Source: Mycobacteriaceae bacterium (GTDB lineage Bacteria > Pseudomonadota > Gammaproteobacteria > Burkholderiales > Burkholderiaceae_D). From it: a stretch of DNA of 33,089 bases. The notes under the pieces are model-generated. The model was given only the letters and a program-made list of their open reading frames with translations, had not been told where the DNA came from and did not search any database. The stretch is from positions 1 through 33,089 of the forward strand of contig CAJCHO010000128.1 of NCBI GenBank assembly GCA_903970145.1, in the 5' to 3' direction. Positions 32,870 to 33,089 of this stretch are shown here, one piece after another. Numbering within the stretch: position 1 is the stretch's first letter; the number at the start of each line of letters is the position of its first letter. The translations under genes and the position numbers were made by a program.

Positions 32870-33076
32870 ATGAAGAGGATGGTGTGCGGGCTTATAGTCA
32901 CGTTCATTGTCAATACGGCATTTGGCTTCACGTCACTTCTTGGTCCGACTTTCTATAACGGCGGGAGTTTTGCGGTTGACGTTTATGTCTCAACCGAAAC
33001 GGAAGAGTCTATTTACCTGCTCAAGGGCTTTCCGTCTAGACGGTTCTTTGGGACACCTCCCCCCGCGGCAGAATAG
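32870..33076 (+). CDS. Small exported protein after the toxin tail
   Basis: 68 residues from ATG 32870; GTG 32861 overlaps the toxin stop (GTGA) and would add three residues. A signal peptide is evident (MKRMVCGLIVTFIVNTAFG, then FTSLLGP), so the short mature part of about 48 residues would be periplasmic. It ends with FGTPPPAAE and a TAG close to the window edge. Overlap with the toxin-tail stop and export make it a candidate cognate immunity protein acting in the periplasm, but its small size could also mean a truncated gene. Not recognised as a family. Confidence 0.55.
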   Translation: MKRMVCGLIVTFIVNTAFGFTSLLGPTFYNGGSFAVDVYVSTETEESIYLLKGFPSRRFFGTPPPAAE

Positions 33077-33089
33077 TTGTCGCCTCGAT

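Overview
The window is a high-GC Gram-negative chromosome segment, most likely from a betaproteobacterium of the Rhodocyclales/Burkholderiales type. The inference rests on the gene families present (2-aminobenzoyl-CoA monooxygenase/reductase cluster, TPR-coupled GGDEF proteins, BLUF photoreceptor, Tat/lipoprotein flavin oxidase, IS66) and on GC-rich codon use. No rRNA, tRNA or CRISPR array was seen.

Left part (1-11.8 kb). Two divergent signalling genes share a TPR plus coiled-coil input module. The leftward one continues into GAF and PAS domains and runs off the window; the rightward one ends in an intact GGDEF diguanylate cyclase. Next come an orphan periplasmic binding protein, an ArsR-SRPBCC pair behind a repeated palindromic operator, and a TetR gene divergent from a rightward run: phospholipase-D-type lipoprotein, double SnoaL-like protein, atypical SDR, and DsbA-fold 2-hydroxychromene-2-carboxylate isomerase-like protein. 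A TetR-type palindrome lies exactly between the -35 and -10 boxes of the rightward promoter. A small hypothetical gene follows.

Centre (11.87-18 kb). A leftward operon looks like an aerobic CoA-dependent aminobenzoate (or salicylate-like) pathway: fused flavin monooxygenase/old-yellow-enzyme reductase, MarR regulator, crotonase, aryl-CoA ligase, Rid-family protein. The crotonase lacks both hydratase glutamates and the Rid protein lacks the archetypal arginine, so the later steps are not the obvious ones. The promoter carries an inverted repeat centred on a TTGACA box.

18-24.5 kb. Two tandem paralogous periplasmic binding proteins without transporter genes are followed by a BLUF protein whose conserved flavin-binding Asn is Ala and whose C-terminal half resembles a degenerate small-GTPase fold. 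Then come an exported bicovalent-type FAD oxidase (berberine-bridge family) and an exported protein of unknown function, both leftward.

Right part (24.5-33.1 kb). This is an accessory region, more A/T-rich and rich in broken genes. It has a gene-poor stretch, a secreted hypothetical protein with a suspicious out-of-frame start, a 46-residue coupled ORF, a membrane-anchored hypothetical protein, and an IS66-family element. The outermost ends of that element (27073 and 30374) are similar inverted repeats flanked by an 8-bp direct repeat and enclose a YcxB-like membrane gene as apparent passenger; the IS66 transposase gene itself is frameshifted and internally deleted. After it come a putative immunity-type gene and a 5'-truncated, frameshifted Rhs/SpvB-like toxin tail ending in an HExxH domain, followed by an overlapping small exported protein. 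The region reads as a remodelled polymorphic-toxin locus.
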